Shown: piece by piece, positions 1 through 10,535 of the stretch | How the letters are laid out: every line of letters begins with the position of its first letter | How positions within the stretch are numbered: the first letter of the stretch is position 1 | Origin: Rhodococcus sp. W8901 | Lineage (GTDB): Bacteria > Actinomycetota > Actinomycetes > Mycobacteriales > Mycobacteriaceae | DNA: 64,000 nucleotides | Assembly: GCF_013348805.1 (NCBI RefSeq) | Contig: NZ_CP054690.1 | Location: forward strand, 1,302,001 to 1,366,000 | Reading direction: 5' to 3' | The notes under the pieces: generated by a model | Told to the model about the DNA's origin: nothing | What the model saw: the letters and a program-made list of their open reading frames with translations, nothing else | Databases searched by the model: none | Program-made: the position numbers and the translations under genes

Positions 1-13
1 AAGGCACAGATTC

Positions 14-571
14 ATGAAGGCATTCACCCGCGCCCGCACCCTCGCGATCGGCGTGGCGGTCGCCGCCGGCCTCGTTCTCACCGGCTGCAGCAGCGACTCG
101 GACGACTCGAAGTCGAGCGGTACCGACACCGCGGCGATCGCGTTGCAGGACTCGTGGGTCAAGGCGGCCGACACGGGCATGACCGCACTGTTCGGCACCA
201 TCGTCAACAACTCCGACAACGCGGTCAACCTCACCAAGGTCACCACGACGGCATCGCCGCGCGTCGAACTGCACGAGATGGCGCCCGACGGCACCGGCGC
301 GATGAAGATGCGCGAGAAGGACGGCGGCGTGACGGTGGCGGCACACAGCACGTACGAGCTCAAGCCGGGAGCCGACCACATCATGCTGTTCGACCTGCCC
401 GCACCGGTCCAGGCCGGCACCGACGTCCCGTTCACGTTCGAGTTCGCCGACGGTGCCACCGCCCAGTTCACGGCGCAGGTCCGTGACTTCACCGGCGCCC
501 GCGAGGAGTACAGCGGTGGCGACCACGGTGCGGCGCCCGCGGAAACCCAGGGGATGAACCACGGTGGCTGA
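14..571 (+). CDS. PCu(A)C family copper chaperone lipoprotein
   Basis: Secreted lipid-anchored copper-binding protein of the PCu(A)C (DUF461) family, which carries Cu(I) outside the membrane. The 185-residue product has a basic N-terminus, a hydrophobic stretch and a lipobox ending LVLTGC, so Cys25 should be lipidated. The copper motif is visible in the middle: HEM, a Met about ten residues on, and HIM about twenty further. A His-rich tail (GDHGAAPAETQGMNHGG) may bind more metal. ATG start follows AAGG at the window edge. It overlaps the downstream DyP peroxidase by 8 bp, so the two are co-translated. Family known; the substrate is inferred from the motif. Confidence 0.88.
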   Translation: MKAFTRARTLAIGVAVAAGLVLTGCSSDSDDSKSSGTDTAAIALQDSWVKAADTGMTALFGTIVNNSDNAVNLTKVTTTASPRVELHEMAPDGTGAMKMREKDGGVTVAAHSTYELKPGADHIMLFDLPAPVQAGTDVPFTFEFADGATAQFTAQVRDFTGAREEYSGGDHGAAPAETQGMNHGG

Positions 572-1754
572 TATCAGCCGCCGTCGGCTGCTCGGGGCCG
601 GTGCCGTCGCTGTCGGCGGCGTCGGCCTCGGCCTCGGGGCGGGCGCCGTTGTCGCCCGCCCCGCCAGGGCCGAAGCCGTCTCGCCGGTGGTCCCGTTCCA
701 CGGGGAACACCAGGCGGGCATCGAGACGACGCCGCAGGCGCACACCACGTTCGTCGGACTCGACCTGCGTCCCGGCACCGACCGGGCCGCGCTGGTCAGG
801 ATGATGCGGGTGTGGACCGACGACGCGGCCCGGCTCACCGCGGGGCGCGGCGCACTCGCCGACACCGAGCCCGGCCTCGCGACGGCACCGGCCCGGCTCA
901 CCGTCACCGTCGGATTCGGCCCGGGCGCGTTCCTGGCCGCGGGACTCGAGGATCGGCGGCCGTCGTGGTGCAAGCCGTTGCCGCCGTACGAGATCGACCG
1001 ACTCGAGGAGCGGTGGAACGACGGCGACATCCTGCTGCAGGTGGGCTCGGACGATCCGGTCACCGTCGCCCACACGCTGCGGGTGCTGCTCAAGGCTGCC
1101 CGCAACACCGCGACCGTGCGCTGGGTGCAGCGCGGGTTCCGCCGCGCCCGCGGCAGCGAACCGGACGGCACCACGATGCGGAATCTGATGGGGCAGGTGG
1201 ACGGCACCGTCAACCCGCAGGCCGGCAGCGACGACTTCGCGCAGGTGGTGTGGAACGACGGTGCGGAGCAGCCGTGGCTGGCCGGCGGGACGTCGGTGGT
1301 GATCCGGCGCATCCACCTCGACCTCGACGGGTGGGACGAACTCGACGGTCCCGGCCGTGACGTGGTGATGGGCCGACGGATGTCCGACGGCTCGCCGCTC
1401 ACCGGTGAATCCGAGCACGACACACCCGATTTCGAGGCCACCGGACCTGGCGGGCTCACGATCATCTCCGAGTTCTCGCACATCGCTCGGGCCCGTCCCG
1501 TCGACCCGCGGGAGCGGTTCCACCGCCGGGCGTACAACTACGACGAGGCGCCGGATGGTGTCGGAGTCTCCGACTCGGGGCTGATCTTCGTGGCCTACCA
1601 GGCCGACGTCGACGCCCAGTACCTGCCGGTGCAACAGCGCCTCGCCGAGTTGGACATGTTCAACCAGTGGTCGACGCCGATCGGGTCCGCGGTGTTCGCG
1701 ATCCTTCCGGGATGCCGTGAGGGCGAGTACCTGGGGCAGGTTCTGCTGGGCTGA
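564..1754 (+). CDS. Tat-exported DyP-type peroxidase (EfeB-like)
   Basis: Haem peroxidase of the dye-decolourising family. The N-terminus has the twin-arginine pattern SRRRLLGAG followed by a long Gly/Ala-rich hydrophobic segment, so it is exported folded through Tat. The family signature GXXDG is present as GQVDG at residues 210-214 (its Asp is the acid-base residue). Length 396 is normal for the EfeB branch. The GTG start lies inside the 3' end of the copper chaperone gene. Pairing with a PCu(A)C protein suggests extracytoplasmic metal or haem handling. No EfeU/EfeO gene is visible downstream; anything upstream is outside the window. Confidence 0.9.
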   Translation: MADISRRRLLGAGAVAVGGVGLGLGAGAVVARPARAEAVSPVVPFHGEHQAGIETTPQAHTTFVGLDLRPGTDRAALVRMMRVWTDDAARLTAGRGALADTEPGLATAPARLTVTVGFGPGAFLAAGLEDRRPSWCKPLPPYEIDRLEERWNDGDILLQVGSDDPVTVAHTLRVLLKAARNTATVRWVQRGFRRARGSEPDGTTMRNLMGQVDGTVNPQAGSDDFAQVVWNDGAEQPWLAGGTSVVIRRIHLDLDGWDELDGPGRDVVMGRRMSDGSPLTGESEHDTPDFEATGPGGLTIISEFSHIARARPVDPRERFHRRAYNYDEAPDGVGVSDSGLIFVAYQADVDAQYLPVQQRLAELDMFNQWSTPIGSAVFAILPGCREGEYLGQVLLG

Positions 1755-1773
1755 CGCCCAGTCGGTGGCCGGC

Positions 1774-3411
<1,638 letters not shown>

Positions 3412-3532
3412 GTGGGAATTATCCCCGGTGGCGGGGTGCCATCGCGGGCCGGTACCGACTCGGGCACGCTGTCCGCACCAGTTCCGCGATTTCGCCGCGA
3501 AACAGCTACATAACGTCCTAGCATGAAACGTA

Positions 3533-4150
3533 ATGAGTGAGCGTACGCAGCGGGTGGGTCGACCGCGGGACCCCGGCAAGGATCACGCGGTGCTGGTCGC
3601 TGCCCGTCGTCTGCTCGCGGACGTCGGCTACCAGCAGACGACCATTGCCGCGATCGTGCGCCGGGCGCAGGTCAGTGCGCCCGCGATCTATCGGCGCTGG
3701 CCCACCCGGGAGGCGCTGATCGAGGAGGCCGTGCACGGCCCCGGCCGGTACGACCTGCCCGCGGACACCGGGGATCTGCGTGCGGACCTGGCGACCTGGG
3801 CGCGGGCGTTCCTGGTGCGTGCGGCCAGTCCTGCCGCGCGGGCCGGAGTCCCGGGGTTGCTGTCCGACATGCAGGCGGACGCGGACCGCAGCCGTCTGCT
3901 CGCCCGGCAGGCACCGGTCCGCGATGCGTTCGTCGCGCGACTCGACCGGGCCGCCCAGACCGGTGAAGTCCCCGGACCGGTCGATGCGTCGATCCTCTTC
4001 GAGATCCTCACCGGCGCGACGTCGATCCGCGGCCTCACCCAGGGCTACGCGGACGCCGAGGCGTTCGTGGAGTCCCTCACCGACGCCCTGTACACACTCG
4101 CGTGCCGCGGGGTCGCGGCCGCGTCCGAGACGAAAGCGAGTCACTCGTGA
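3533..4150 (+). CDS. TetR family transcriptional regulator
   Basis: 205-residue TetR repressor with a clear N-terminal helix-turn-helix (RRLLADVGYQQTTIAAIVRRAQVSAPAIYRRW, about residues 24-56) and a helical C-terminal ligand domain. Its last codons overlap the GTG of the LLM oxidoreductase by 4 bp (GTGA), so it is the first gene of the operon 3533-6898 and probably its autoregulator. A short inverted repeat (TTTCG-N3-CGAAA) lies at 3490-3502, upstream of the start. The ligand is not visible from sequence; an acyl-CoA-type or terpenoid effector would fit the operon content. Confidence 0.9.
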   Translation: MSERTQRVGRPRDPGKDHAVLVAARRLLADVGYQQTTIAAIVRRAQVSAPAIYRRWPTREALIEEAVHGPGRYDLPADTGDLRADLATWARAFLVRAASPAARAGVPGLLSDMQADADRSRLLARQAPVRDAFVARLDRAAQTGEVPGPVDASILFEILTGATSIRGLTQGYADAEAFVESLTDALYTLACRGVAAASETKASHS

Positions 4151-5163
4151 AGATCGACGTGCAACTGGACGGGCGGCCCGAACATGCCGCCCAGCGAGCG
4201 CGGGAACTGGTCGACCTCGGGGTCGACGGTCTGTTCACGTTCGAGGGCGCGCACGACGTCTTCGTGCCGCTGGTCGCCGCCGCGTCGGTGGTGGAGGCCG
4301 ACCTGATGACGAACGTCGCGATCGCGTTGCCGCGCAGTCCGATGCACCTGGCGAACACCGCCTACGATCTGCAGCTGCTGAGCCGAGGACGGTTCCGGCT
4401 CGGTCTCGGCTCCCAGGTTCGCCCCCACATCGAGAAGCGGTACGGCTCGCAGTGGTCTCGCCCCGCCGCTCGGATGCGCGAGACGGTACTCGCGATCAAG
4501 GCGATCTTCGATGCGTGGGAAGGGAATTCGCGCCTGCGCTTCGAGGGCGAGTTCACGACGCACACGTTGATGCCGCCCACCTTCGATCCCGGGCCCAACC
4601 CGTACGGCCCACCGCCGGTCTGTCTCGGTGCCCTGGGCCCGATCATGACCCGCACCGCCGCAGAGGTGGCCGACGGCCTGCTCGTGATGCCGTTCAACAG
4701 CGTCCGGCACTTTCGGGAACGGACCCTGCCCGCTGTCGAGGAGGGGCTCGCCCGCGGCGGCCGCACCCGCGCGGACCTCGCGATCTATCCGCAGATCATC
4801 GTGGGCGTCGGGCGCACCCCGGACGAACTCGCCGCGGCCTCGCTCGGGGTGCGCGGACTCCTGGCGTTCTACGGTTCCACGCCTGCGTACCGGCCGGTGC
4901 TCGAGGTGGAGGGCTGGGCGGACCTGCAGCCCGAGCTGAACGTGCTGTCCAAGCGGGGAGAGTTCGCCGCGATGCGCGACCTGATCGACGACAAGATGCT
5001 CGCGACCCTCGCGGTGCACGGTACCCCGGAGGAATGCGCGGCCGAGATCGTCGCGCGCTTCGGTGACCACAGCGACCGGGTGTGCTGCTACTTCCCCGGG
5101 TACGACGTCGACGACCGGCACATCGCCGACCTCGTCGCGGCGGTCAAGGCGCTGACGTCGTGA
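4147..5163 (+). CDS. LLM class F420-dependent oxidoreductase
   Basis: 338-residue luciferase-like monooxygenase-fold protein; the actinobacterial subgroup usually uses coenzyme F420. The beta/alpha barrel pattern is visible (VDLGVDGLFTFEGAHDVFVPL near the N-terminus; YDLQLLSRGRFRLGLGSQVRPHIEKRYG in the core, typical of TIGR03617-type proteins). GTG at 4147 overlaps the TetR stop, and the stop overlaps the next start (GTGA), so translation is coupled on both sides. Substrate unknown. The enoyl-CoA hydratase and SDR partners suggest oxidation of a terpenoid, steroid or fatty-acid derivative, which is inference. Confidence 0.87.
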   Translation: MKIDVQLDGRPEHAAQRARELVDLGVDGLFTFEGAHDVFVPLVAAASVVEADLMTNVAIALPRSPMHLANTAYDLQLLSRGRFRLGLGSQVRPHIEKRYGSQWSRPAARMRETVLAIKAIFDAWEGNSRLRFEGEFTTHTLMPPTFDPGPNPYGPPPVCLGALGPIMTRTAAEVADGLLVMPFNSVRHFRERTLPAVEEGLARGGRTRADLAIYPQIIVGVGRTPDELAAASLGVRGLLAFYGSTPAYRPVLEVEGWADLQPELNVLSKRGEFAAMRDLIDDKMLATLAVHGTPEECAAEIVARFGDHSDRVCCYFPGYDVDDRHIADLVAAVKALTS

Positions 5164-5972
5164 GCGACGTCCTGGTCGAGATCGTCGACGGCGTGGCGGT
5201 TCTCACGCTCGACCGGCCGCAGCAGCGCAACGCGTTCACCGGGGCCATGGGACGCACGCTCGGCGATCTCTACCGCGCCCTGGACGCCGACGACGACGTC
5301 CGAGTCCTGGTGCTCACCGGAACCCCGCCGGCGTTCTGTGCCGGGGCCGACCTCACCGCCGGCACGGACACCTTCGCCGCACCCACCCACGACGGGTTCT
5401 CCGCGTCGCCGGTGAACCCGCCGGCCTTCGACCTCCGCAAACCGGTGATCGCCGCGGTGAACGGCCACGCCATCGGTATCGGCCTCACCCTCGCGATGCA
5501 GGCCGACATCCGCATCGTGGCCGACGACGCCAAGTACGCGATCCCGCAGGTGCGGCGGGGGGTGGTCCCGGATGCGATGTCGCACTGGACCGTTCCGCGT
5601 GCGGCCGGGATGGCCGCGGCCGCCGAGATCCTGCTGACCGGGCGCACCTTCGACGGCCCGGAGGCGGTGCGGCTGGGAATCGCGAGCCGATCCCTGCCCG
5701 CCGACGAGGTGCTCCCCGCGGCGCTGGCGATGGCGCGGGACATCGCCACCAACGTCGCACCGATGTCGGCGGCGCTGTCGAAGCGACTGCTGTGGGACAC
5801 CGCGCGGTACGGATTCTCCCCGGAACGGGTGGCCGAGTTCGAGACCGAGCTCCACCACCGCGTGATGGGCAGCGCCGACGCGTCCGAGGGTGTGCGCGCA
5901 TTTCTCGACCGGCGCGACCCGGACTGGTCCGCGCGCGTGTCGACCGACTGGAAGGAACTGCCTTGGGAATGA
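5160..5972 (+). CDS. Enoyl-CoA hydratase/isomerase family protein
   Basis: 270-residue crotonase-fold protein: hydration or isomerisation of an enoyl-CoA in a degradative pathway. Crotonase landmarks are LTLDRPQQRNAFTGAM near the N-terminus, the oxyanion-hole segment FCAGADLTAG, and KPVIAAVNGHAIGIGLTLAMQADIRI. Start GTG at 5160 overlaps the LLM stop; the stop overlaps the SDR start (ATGA). A longer frame exists upstream but would bury the LLM C-terminus and has no crotonase sequence. Third gene of the TetR operon. Exact reaction not assignable. Confidence 0.9.
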   Translation: MSDVLVEIVDGVAVLTLDRPQQRNAFTGAMGRTLGDLYRALDADDDVRVLVLTGTPPAFCAGADLTAGTDTFAAPTHDGFSASPVNPPAFDLRKPVIAAVNGHAIGIGLTLAMQADIRIVADDAKYAIPQVRRGVVPDAMSHWTVPRAAGMAAAAEILLTGRTFDGPEAVRLGIASRSLPADEVLPAALAMARDIATNVAPMSAALSKRLLWDTARYGFSPERVAEFETELHHRVMGSADASEGVRAFLDRRDPDWSARVSTDWKELPWE

Positions 5973-6898
5973 ACGGTTTCGGGCCCGATACCACGACCGA
6001 CGAGGTCCTCGCCGGGATCGACCTGCGCGGGCGAACCGCGGTGGTGACCGGTGCGACCAGCGGGCTCGGCACGGAGACCGCCCGTGCGCTGGCGGCCTCC
6101 GGTGCAGCAGTGATCCTGGCGGCCCGCGACGGTACCGCGGCGGCAGCCGTCGCCGATCGGATCCGAGGCGAGATCCCGGACGCCGAACTGCATGCCGTCG
6201 CCGTCGATCTGGCCGACGTGCGCACTGTCCGAGCGGCGGCCCGGCGCATCGACGAGATCGGGAGGCCCCTGGATCTGCTGCTCAACAACGCCGGGGTGAT
6301 GTACACGCCGTTCGGGCGCACCGCCGACGGGTTCGAGCTGCAGTTCGGCACCAATCACCTGGGCCACTTCCTGCTGACCACCCTGTTGTTGCCACACTTG
6401 CAGGACGGGGCCCGACGCTCGGGGACACCCGCCCGGGTGGTGACGGTGTCGTCCGACGCGCACCGGGCCCACGCCGTCGATCTGGGGGACCCGAACTTCG
6501 TGGAGCGTCCCTACGACAAGTTCGTCGCGTACGCACAGTCCAAGGCCGCCAACGTCCTCATGACCGTCGAACTCCAGCATCGCTACGCAGACAGTGGTAT
6601 CCAGGCGTTCGCGGTGCACCCGGGGGTGTGCGCGACGGGTCTGTCGCGGTACATGTCCCGCGACGACTTCGCGGAGATGAAGCGGATGAGTGCCGGAAAG
6701 CCCGGCCTGCTCGCGAATCTCAAATCGATCCCGGCCGCGGCGGCCACCTCGGTGTGGGCCGCGACGTCCGCCGACCTGGACGGCGCGGGCGGGGCGTACC
6801 TCGCCGACTGCGGCATCGGCCGGGCGTCGGCCCATGCCGCCGACCCGGTCACCGCGGCCGCGCTGTGGGAGCTGTCGGAACGCCTGACGGCCCGCTGA
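5969..6898 (+). CDS. SDR family oxidoreductase (retinol-dehydrogenase-like)
   Basis: 309-residue short-chain dehydrogenase: Rossmann motif TGATSGLG near residue 26, NNAGVMY, catalytic Ser in VSSDAH and YAQSK as the YxxxK pair. The segment FQLQFGTNHLGHF-like (FELQFGTNHLGHFLLTTLLL) is typical of the retinol dehydrogenase/WWOX-like branch. ATG at 5969 overlaps the hydratase stop. Last gene of the operon: a hairpin follows at 6907-6942 and the next gene is convergent. Likely NAD(P)-dependent oxidation of a hydroxyl made by the preceding enzymes; substrate unknown. Confidence 0.9.
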   Translation: MNGFGPDTTTDEVLAGIDLRGRTAVVTGATSGLGTETARALAASGAAVILAARDGTAAAAVADRIRGEIPDAELHAVAVDLADVRTVRAAARRIDEIGRPLDLLLNNAGVMYTPFGRTADGFELQFGTNHLGHFLLTTLLLPHLQDGARRSGTPARVVTVSSDAHRAHAVDLGDPNFVERPYDKFVAYAQSKAANVLMTVELQHRYADSGIQAFAVHPGVCATGLSRYMSRDDFAEMKRMSAGKPGLLANLKSIPAAAATSVWAATSADLDGAGGAYLADCGIGRASAHAADPVTAAALWELSERLTAR

Positions 6899-6906
6899 CC
6901 GAGCGC

Positions 6907-6942
6907 CGATCCGGGGCCGCCCACGAAGTCGACCCCGGATCG
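6907..6942. terminator. Hairpin between convergent operons
   Basis: Perfect 10-bp inverted repeat CGATCCGGGG / CCCCGGATCG with a 16-nt loop, placed exactly between two convergent genes. No U-tract, as is common in GC-rich actinobacteria. Likely serves both strands. Confidence 0.6.
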
Positions 6943-6949
6943 CGTTGTG

Positions 6950-7747
6950 TTACTTGGATTCCGGCGGCAGCATCGCCTTCGATGCGGCCTGGGCGGCGAG
7001 CAGCAGTTCGGCCCGGTTGCCACCACTGCGCTTCTCCACCGCGCCCTCGTTGCCCTTCGCGACCACCACCGGGCCGTTCGACAGGTTTGCGAGAGCCTGC
7101 GCCGCCACGTCCGCGGGCTCGGAGACGTTCAGGCCGGGGATGTCCATGTTCAGCCCGGCGCGGGCCATCGCGGGGGTCCGGGTGACACCGAGGACCATCT
7201 CGAGGACGTCGACGTCGTACTCGCGCATCTCGAGCCACAGGCCCTCGGCGAAGGTGCGGCAGAACGACTTCACACCTGCGTAGATGCTGATCTGGGCGGA
7301 GCCGAGGAATCCCGCCATCGAACCGACCAGCAGGAGACCGCCGCGCCGGCGGTCCTTCATCGGTGCGCCGAAGTGCTGGACGAGCTCGAGCTGGCCGGTG
7401 ATGTTGAGATCGATGACCTGCTGGAAGCGGTCGAGGTCGCCGGTGACGAACTCGTGGCCGTAGGTGTTGGCGCCGGCGTTGTAGACCAGCAGTCCCACCT
7501 CGAGATCGTCGGTGACACTGCGGATCTGGTCGAGCATGTCCGCCGCGGTCAGATCCACGGACAGCGTCCGGACCTCGACGCCCTTGGCTCGGGCCTTCTC
7601 CGCGGTCGCCTCGAGCGGCTCCGGCTTGCGCGCCAGCAGCACCAGGTTCAGACCGGCCTCCGCGAGTTGGACGGCGAACTCCTCGCCGACGCCCTCCGAG
7701 CCGCCCGCGATGACGGCCCACGGCCCGTACTTGGTCTTGTCGATCAT
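6950..7747 (-). CDS. SDR family NAD(P)-dependent oxidoreductase
   Basis: 265-residue short-chain dehydrogenase with cofactor motif AGGSEGVGEEFA near residue 13, NAGAN and a YAGVK catalytic pair; C-terminal segment rich in Ala. Start ATG at 7747 (MIDKTKYGPWAV) with GGAGA-like ribosome site a few bases upstream. The GGSEGVG variant of TGxxxGxG is usual in an actinobacterial SDR branch of unknown substrate. It follows the LLM oxidoreductase at 7942 on the same strand after a gap of 194 bp in which I see no gene. Confidence 0.88.
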   Translation of the reverse strand: MIDKTKYGPWAVIAGGSEGVGEEFAVQLAEAGLNLVLLARKPEPLEATAEKARAKGVEVRTLSVDLTAADMLDQIRSVTDDLEVGLLVYNAGANTYGHEFVTGDLDRFQQVIDLNITGQLELVQHFGAPMKDRRRGGLLLVGSMAGFLGSAQISIYAGVKSFCRTFAEGLWLEMREYDVDVLEMVLGVTRTPAMARAGLNMDIPGLNVSEPADVAAQALANLSNGPVVVAKGNEGAVEKRSGGNRAELLLAAQAASKAMLPPESK

Positions 7748-7941
7748 GTATCGATCTCCTCGTCGTTCGTATCCTGTGCGACAGCATCTTTCGTGGAACT
7801 GTCCGCGACCCGGTGGGCGCCGGCAACGGCGCAAGGCGGGTCGAGCACTGCGAGTATCCGTCGACGTGGCCTGGATCACATCGCCGATTCCACCGGCCGG
7901 GACTTTCCGGACCGATCGGCTCGAGGCTGCTGCGGACGTGA

Positions 7942-8784
7942 CTACGCCGCGATCAGCCGTTCCTGCTCCGGCGTCAGCGGGTTCGCGGCAGCCTCCTCCG
8001 GGCTCGGGAACCGGCCGGGATCGCCCGCCCGCAACCGCGCCATCGACAGCTTCATCGGGGCGGCGAGGTAGCGGGCGCGCTCGTCGTCGTCGGCGGCCAT
8101 CACCGTGACCGTCAGCATCGCGTACGGCTCGTCGAGTACCTCCGACGGCCGGAACGATTCCCGGTACACGCGCAGTGCCGGCATCGTCTGGGCGGGGGAG
8201 AAGTGCCGGGCGAGCGCGAACGGCAGACCGAGGATCCCGGCGACCTGCGCGCTGTACGTGCTCGAGCCGAGCAGCCACACCGCGACCTTCGCGCCCAGCC
8301 CCGGGACGGCGGTGATCGCCGCGTACGGGTGGTCGGCGGGGAAGTCGTCGTCGAAGAACGCGCGCAGGTGCGCGAGCTGCTGCGGGAACTCGTCGGCGCC
8401 CAGCGCGTCGGTTTGGCGGCGCAGCGCGTGCGCGGTCACCTGGTCGGTGCCGGGTGCGCGGCCGATGCCGAGGTCGATCCGCTCCGGGTACAGGGCGTCG
8501 AGCGTGCCGAACTGCTCGGCCACCACCAGCGGTGCGTGGTTGGGCAGCATCACGCCGCCGGAGCCGACGCGAATGGAATCGGTTACTGCCGCGACCTGGC
8601 CGATCATCACCGCGGGTGCCGAACTGGCGATGCCGGGCATGGAGTGGTGTTCGGCGAGCCAGAACCGGTGGTAGCCGAGTTCCTCGGCGCGTCGAGCCAG
8701 CTCGAGCGTGTTGCGGAGGGCCTGGCCGACGGTGGAACCCTCGGCGATGGGGGACAGGTCGAGTACGGAAAGCTTCGGCATCAC
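7942..8784 (-). CDS. LLM class flavin-dependent oxidoreductase, short C-terminus
   Basis: Luciferase-like flavin monooxygenase of the MsnO8-type group ([88 protein letters not shown]). The conserved N-terminal two-thirds are intact. At 280 aa it is about 50 residues shorter than I expect: the protein stops at [11 protein letters not shown], where family members normally continue into a VGxPxxV segment and a final helix. I did not find that segment in any frame downstream. Start is ATG 8784 or the adjacent ATG 8781. It could be a truncated but folded enzyme or a decaying gene. Confidence 0.82.
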   Translation of the reverse strand: MMPKLSVLDLSPIAEGSTVGQALRNTLELARRAEELGYHRFWLAEHHSMPGIASSAPAVMIGQVAAVTDSIRVGSGGVMLPNHAPLVVAEQFGTLDALYPERIDLGIGRAPGTDQVTAHALRRQTDALGADEFPQQLAHLRAFFDDDFPADHPYAAITAVPGLGAKVAVWLLGSSTYSAQVAGILGLPFALARHFSPAQTMPALRVYRESFRPSEVLDEPYAMLTVTVMAADDDERARYLAAPMKLSMARLRAGDPGRFPSPEEAAANPLTPEQERLIAA

Positions 8785-8842
8785 CCCGACGGCAACCCGT
8801 TTGCATTGCGAATTGTTCCGGTCTCGTTCCGGTCGACGGTGG

Positions 8843-9451
8843 TCAGTCGCGGACGAGTCGGAAGAACCGCGGCTCTGTCTTCGCGAGGATTACCGGCGCG
8901 GCCGTGGTGTCCATGGCGTCGTCCCCGACGACGGTCCACTTGCCGAGCGCCCGCTCGACGTCGGAGCGGGACGCGCCGCGTGGCAGTGGACCGCGGTGGC
9001 CGGGCGAGAACGAGAACATCAGCAACTGCGCGCCGGATTCGGTGACAGCGGTCAGGCCGTTGCCGTACACCCTGCGCTGCGCCTCACCGAGCCCGTGGAA
9101 GCAGCCGACGTCGAGCGCCAGAACGTACCCGCTGTCCACGTACGCGGGCAGATTCGTGACGTCGCCGAGCACGAACGTCACATCCGCGTTCGCGATCGGC
9201 AGCTTCGCGCGGGCCCGCTCGATCGCGAGCGGGACGGTGTCGACGGCGGTGACCGACCACCCGCGGATCGCCAACTCGATGGCATGGTCGCCCGTGCCGC
9301 AGCCGAGGTCGAGGGCCTTCGCGGCGGTCGCGTCGGTCGGGGCAGGTGCTGCGTCGAACAGTTGGCCCAGTTGGTCCCCGAAGACACTGCGCCCGGCGTT
9401 CTCCCACGGTGTGAAGCCGAGCCGATACGCCAGCCGGTACCCGAGGTTCAT
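8843..9451 (-). CDS. Class I SAM-dependent methyltransferase
   Basis: 202-residue small-molecule methyltransferase. Motif I is [16 protein letters not shown] (about residues 48-63); motif II follows with [15 protein letters not shown]; then [12 protein letters not shown]. The N-terminal part [17 protein letters not shown] is common in thiopurine/UbiE-like actinobacterial methyltransferases. Start ATG 9451 has a strong GGAAGGGG ribosome site; the frame is open upstream but without domain sequence. Substrate unknown. Divergent from the aldo/keto reductase at 9586. Confidence 0.86.
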   Translation of the reverse strand: MNLGYRLAYRLGFTPWENAGRSVFGDQLGQLFDAAPAPTDATAAKALDLGCGTGDHAIELAIRGWSVTAVDTVPLAIERARAKLPIANADVTFVLGDVTNLPAYVDSGYVLALDVGCFHGLGEAQRRVYGNGLTAVTESGAQLLMFSFSPGHRGPLPRGASRSDVERALGKWTVVGDDAMDTTAAPVILAKTEPRFFRLVRD

Positions 9452-9585
9452 TGCCCGCCCCTTCCGGGAGATCAGACCACCTGGATCGAACGTATGCCTG
9501 CCCGTGCGCGCCGCGCAACGACATCGCGGTGTCCACGTTCTGGGACGCCGGGAACATGTCGGCGCGCCGCCGTGGTTGCCCCGAT

Positions 9586-10422
9586 ATGACCTCCACAAGT
9601 TCTGTACCTGCCGTTGCTCTCCATGACGGCAACACGATTCCGCAACTGGGCTTCGGGGTGTTCCAGGTGCCCGACGATCAGGCGTATGACGCCGTCGGTG
9701 AGGCGCTACGGGTGGGGTATCGCAGCATCGACACCGCTCGCATCTACGACAACGAGGCCGGTACCGGACGTGCCCTCGCCGACTCCGGCGTCGCTCGCGA
9801 CGACCTGTTCGTCACCACGAAGCTGTGGAACGACGACCAGGGTTACGACTCGACGCTGCGCGCGTTCGACGACAGCCTCGCGCGAATGGGACTCGAGTAC
9901 CTCGACCTGTACCTCATCCACTGGCCGGCCCCGGCGAAGGGCCGGTATATCGACACGTTCAAGGCGCTCCAGCAGTTGAAGGCCGACGGGCGGGTGCGGT
10001 CGATCGGTGTCTCCAACTTCACCGCGGAGAATCTCGAGCGCCTGGTCGAGGAGGTCGGAGAGGCGCCCGTTCTCAATCAGATCGAACTGCACCCCGGCTT
10101 CGGGCAGGCGCACCTGCGCTCGGTCCACGCGGACATGGGCATCGTCACCGAGGCGTGGAGCCCGCTCGGACAGGGGACCACGATCGGCGACCCCACGATC
10201 GGTGCGATCGCCGAGGCACGCGGTCGCACCCCCGCGCAGGTGATCCTGCGCTGGCACCTGCAGTTGGGCAACGTGGTGATCCCCAAGTCGGTGACGCCCG
10301 AGCGGATCGCGAGCAATTTCGACGTGTTCGACTTCGAACTCACCGCCGACGACATGTTCGCGATCGGTTCCCTGGACTCCCCGGACGGTCGTCTCGGACC
10401 GGACCCGGCGACGTTCGGCTGA
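9586..10422 (+). CDS. Aldo/keto reductase (2,5-diketo-gluconate reductase-like)
   Basis: 278-residue NADPH-dependent aldo/keto reductase, (beta/alpha)8 barrel. Seen: LGFGVFQVPDDQAYDAV, GYRSIDTARIYDNEAGTGRAL with catalytic Asp and Tyr, TKLWNDD with catalytic Lys, DLYLIHWP with catalytic His, and the cofactor segment VIPKSVTPERIASNFDVFDFEL. Start ATG 9586 (MTSTSSVPAVALHDGNTIPQLGFG) matches the usual family N-terminus. Monocistronic, between a divergent methyltransferase and the PadR regulatory region. Confidence 0.93.
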   Translation: MTSTSSVPAVALHDGNTIPQLGFGVFQVPDDQAYDAVGEALRVGYRSIDTARIYDNEAGTGRALADSGVARDDLFVTTKLWNDDQGYDSTLRAFDDSLARMGLEYLDLYLIHWPAPAKGRYIDTFKALQQLKADGRVRSIGVSNFTAENLERLVEEVGEAPVLNQIELHPGFGQAHLRSVHADMGIVTEAWSPLGQGTTIGDPTIGAIAEARGRTPAQVILRWHLQLGNVVIPKSVTPERIASNFDVFDFELTADDMFAIGSLDSPDGRLGPDPATFG

Positions 10423-10491
10423 CGGCGACTCGCGGCAGTGTTCCTGGTCACAGGCCTCGCAGGGCATTGCCGGTGAAGCCTCCACGGCCGT

Positions 10492-10509
10492 ATATTCCAC
10501 GCGGAATAT
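10492..10509. promoter_or_regulatory. Palindrome upstream of padR-efflux operon
   Basis: Perfect inverted repeat ATATTCC-N4-GGAATAT, an unusually AT-rich island, 26 bp before the PadR start. It is positioned to be the operator of the PadR regulator. No homologous site was seen elsewhere. Confidence 0.55.
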
Positions 10510-10535
10510 TTGGCGCGGAAGTGGGGTGACAGGAA

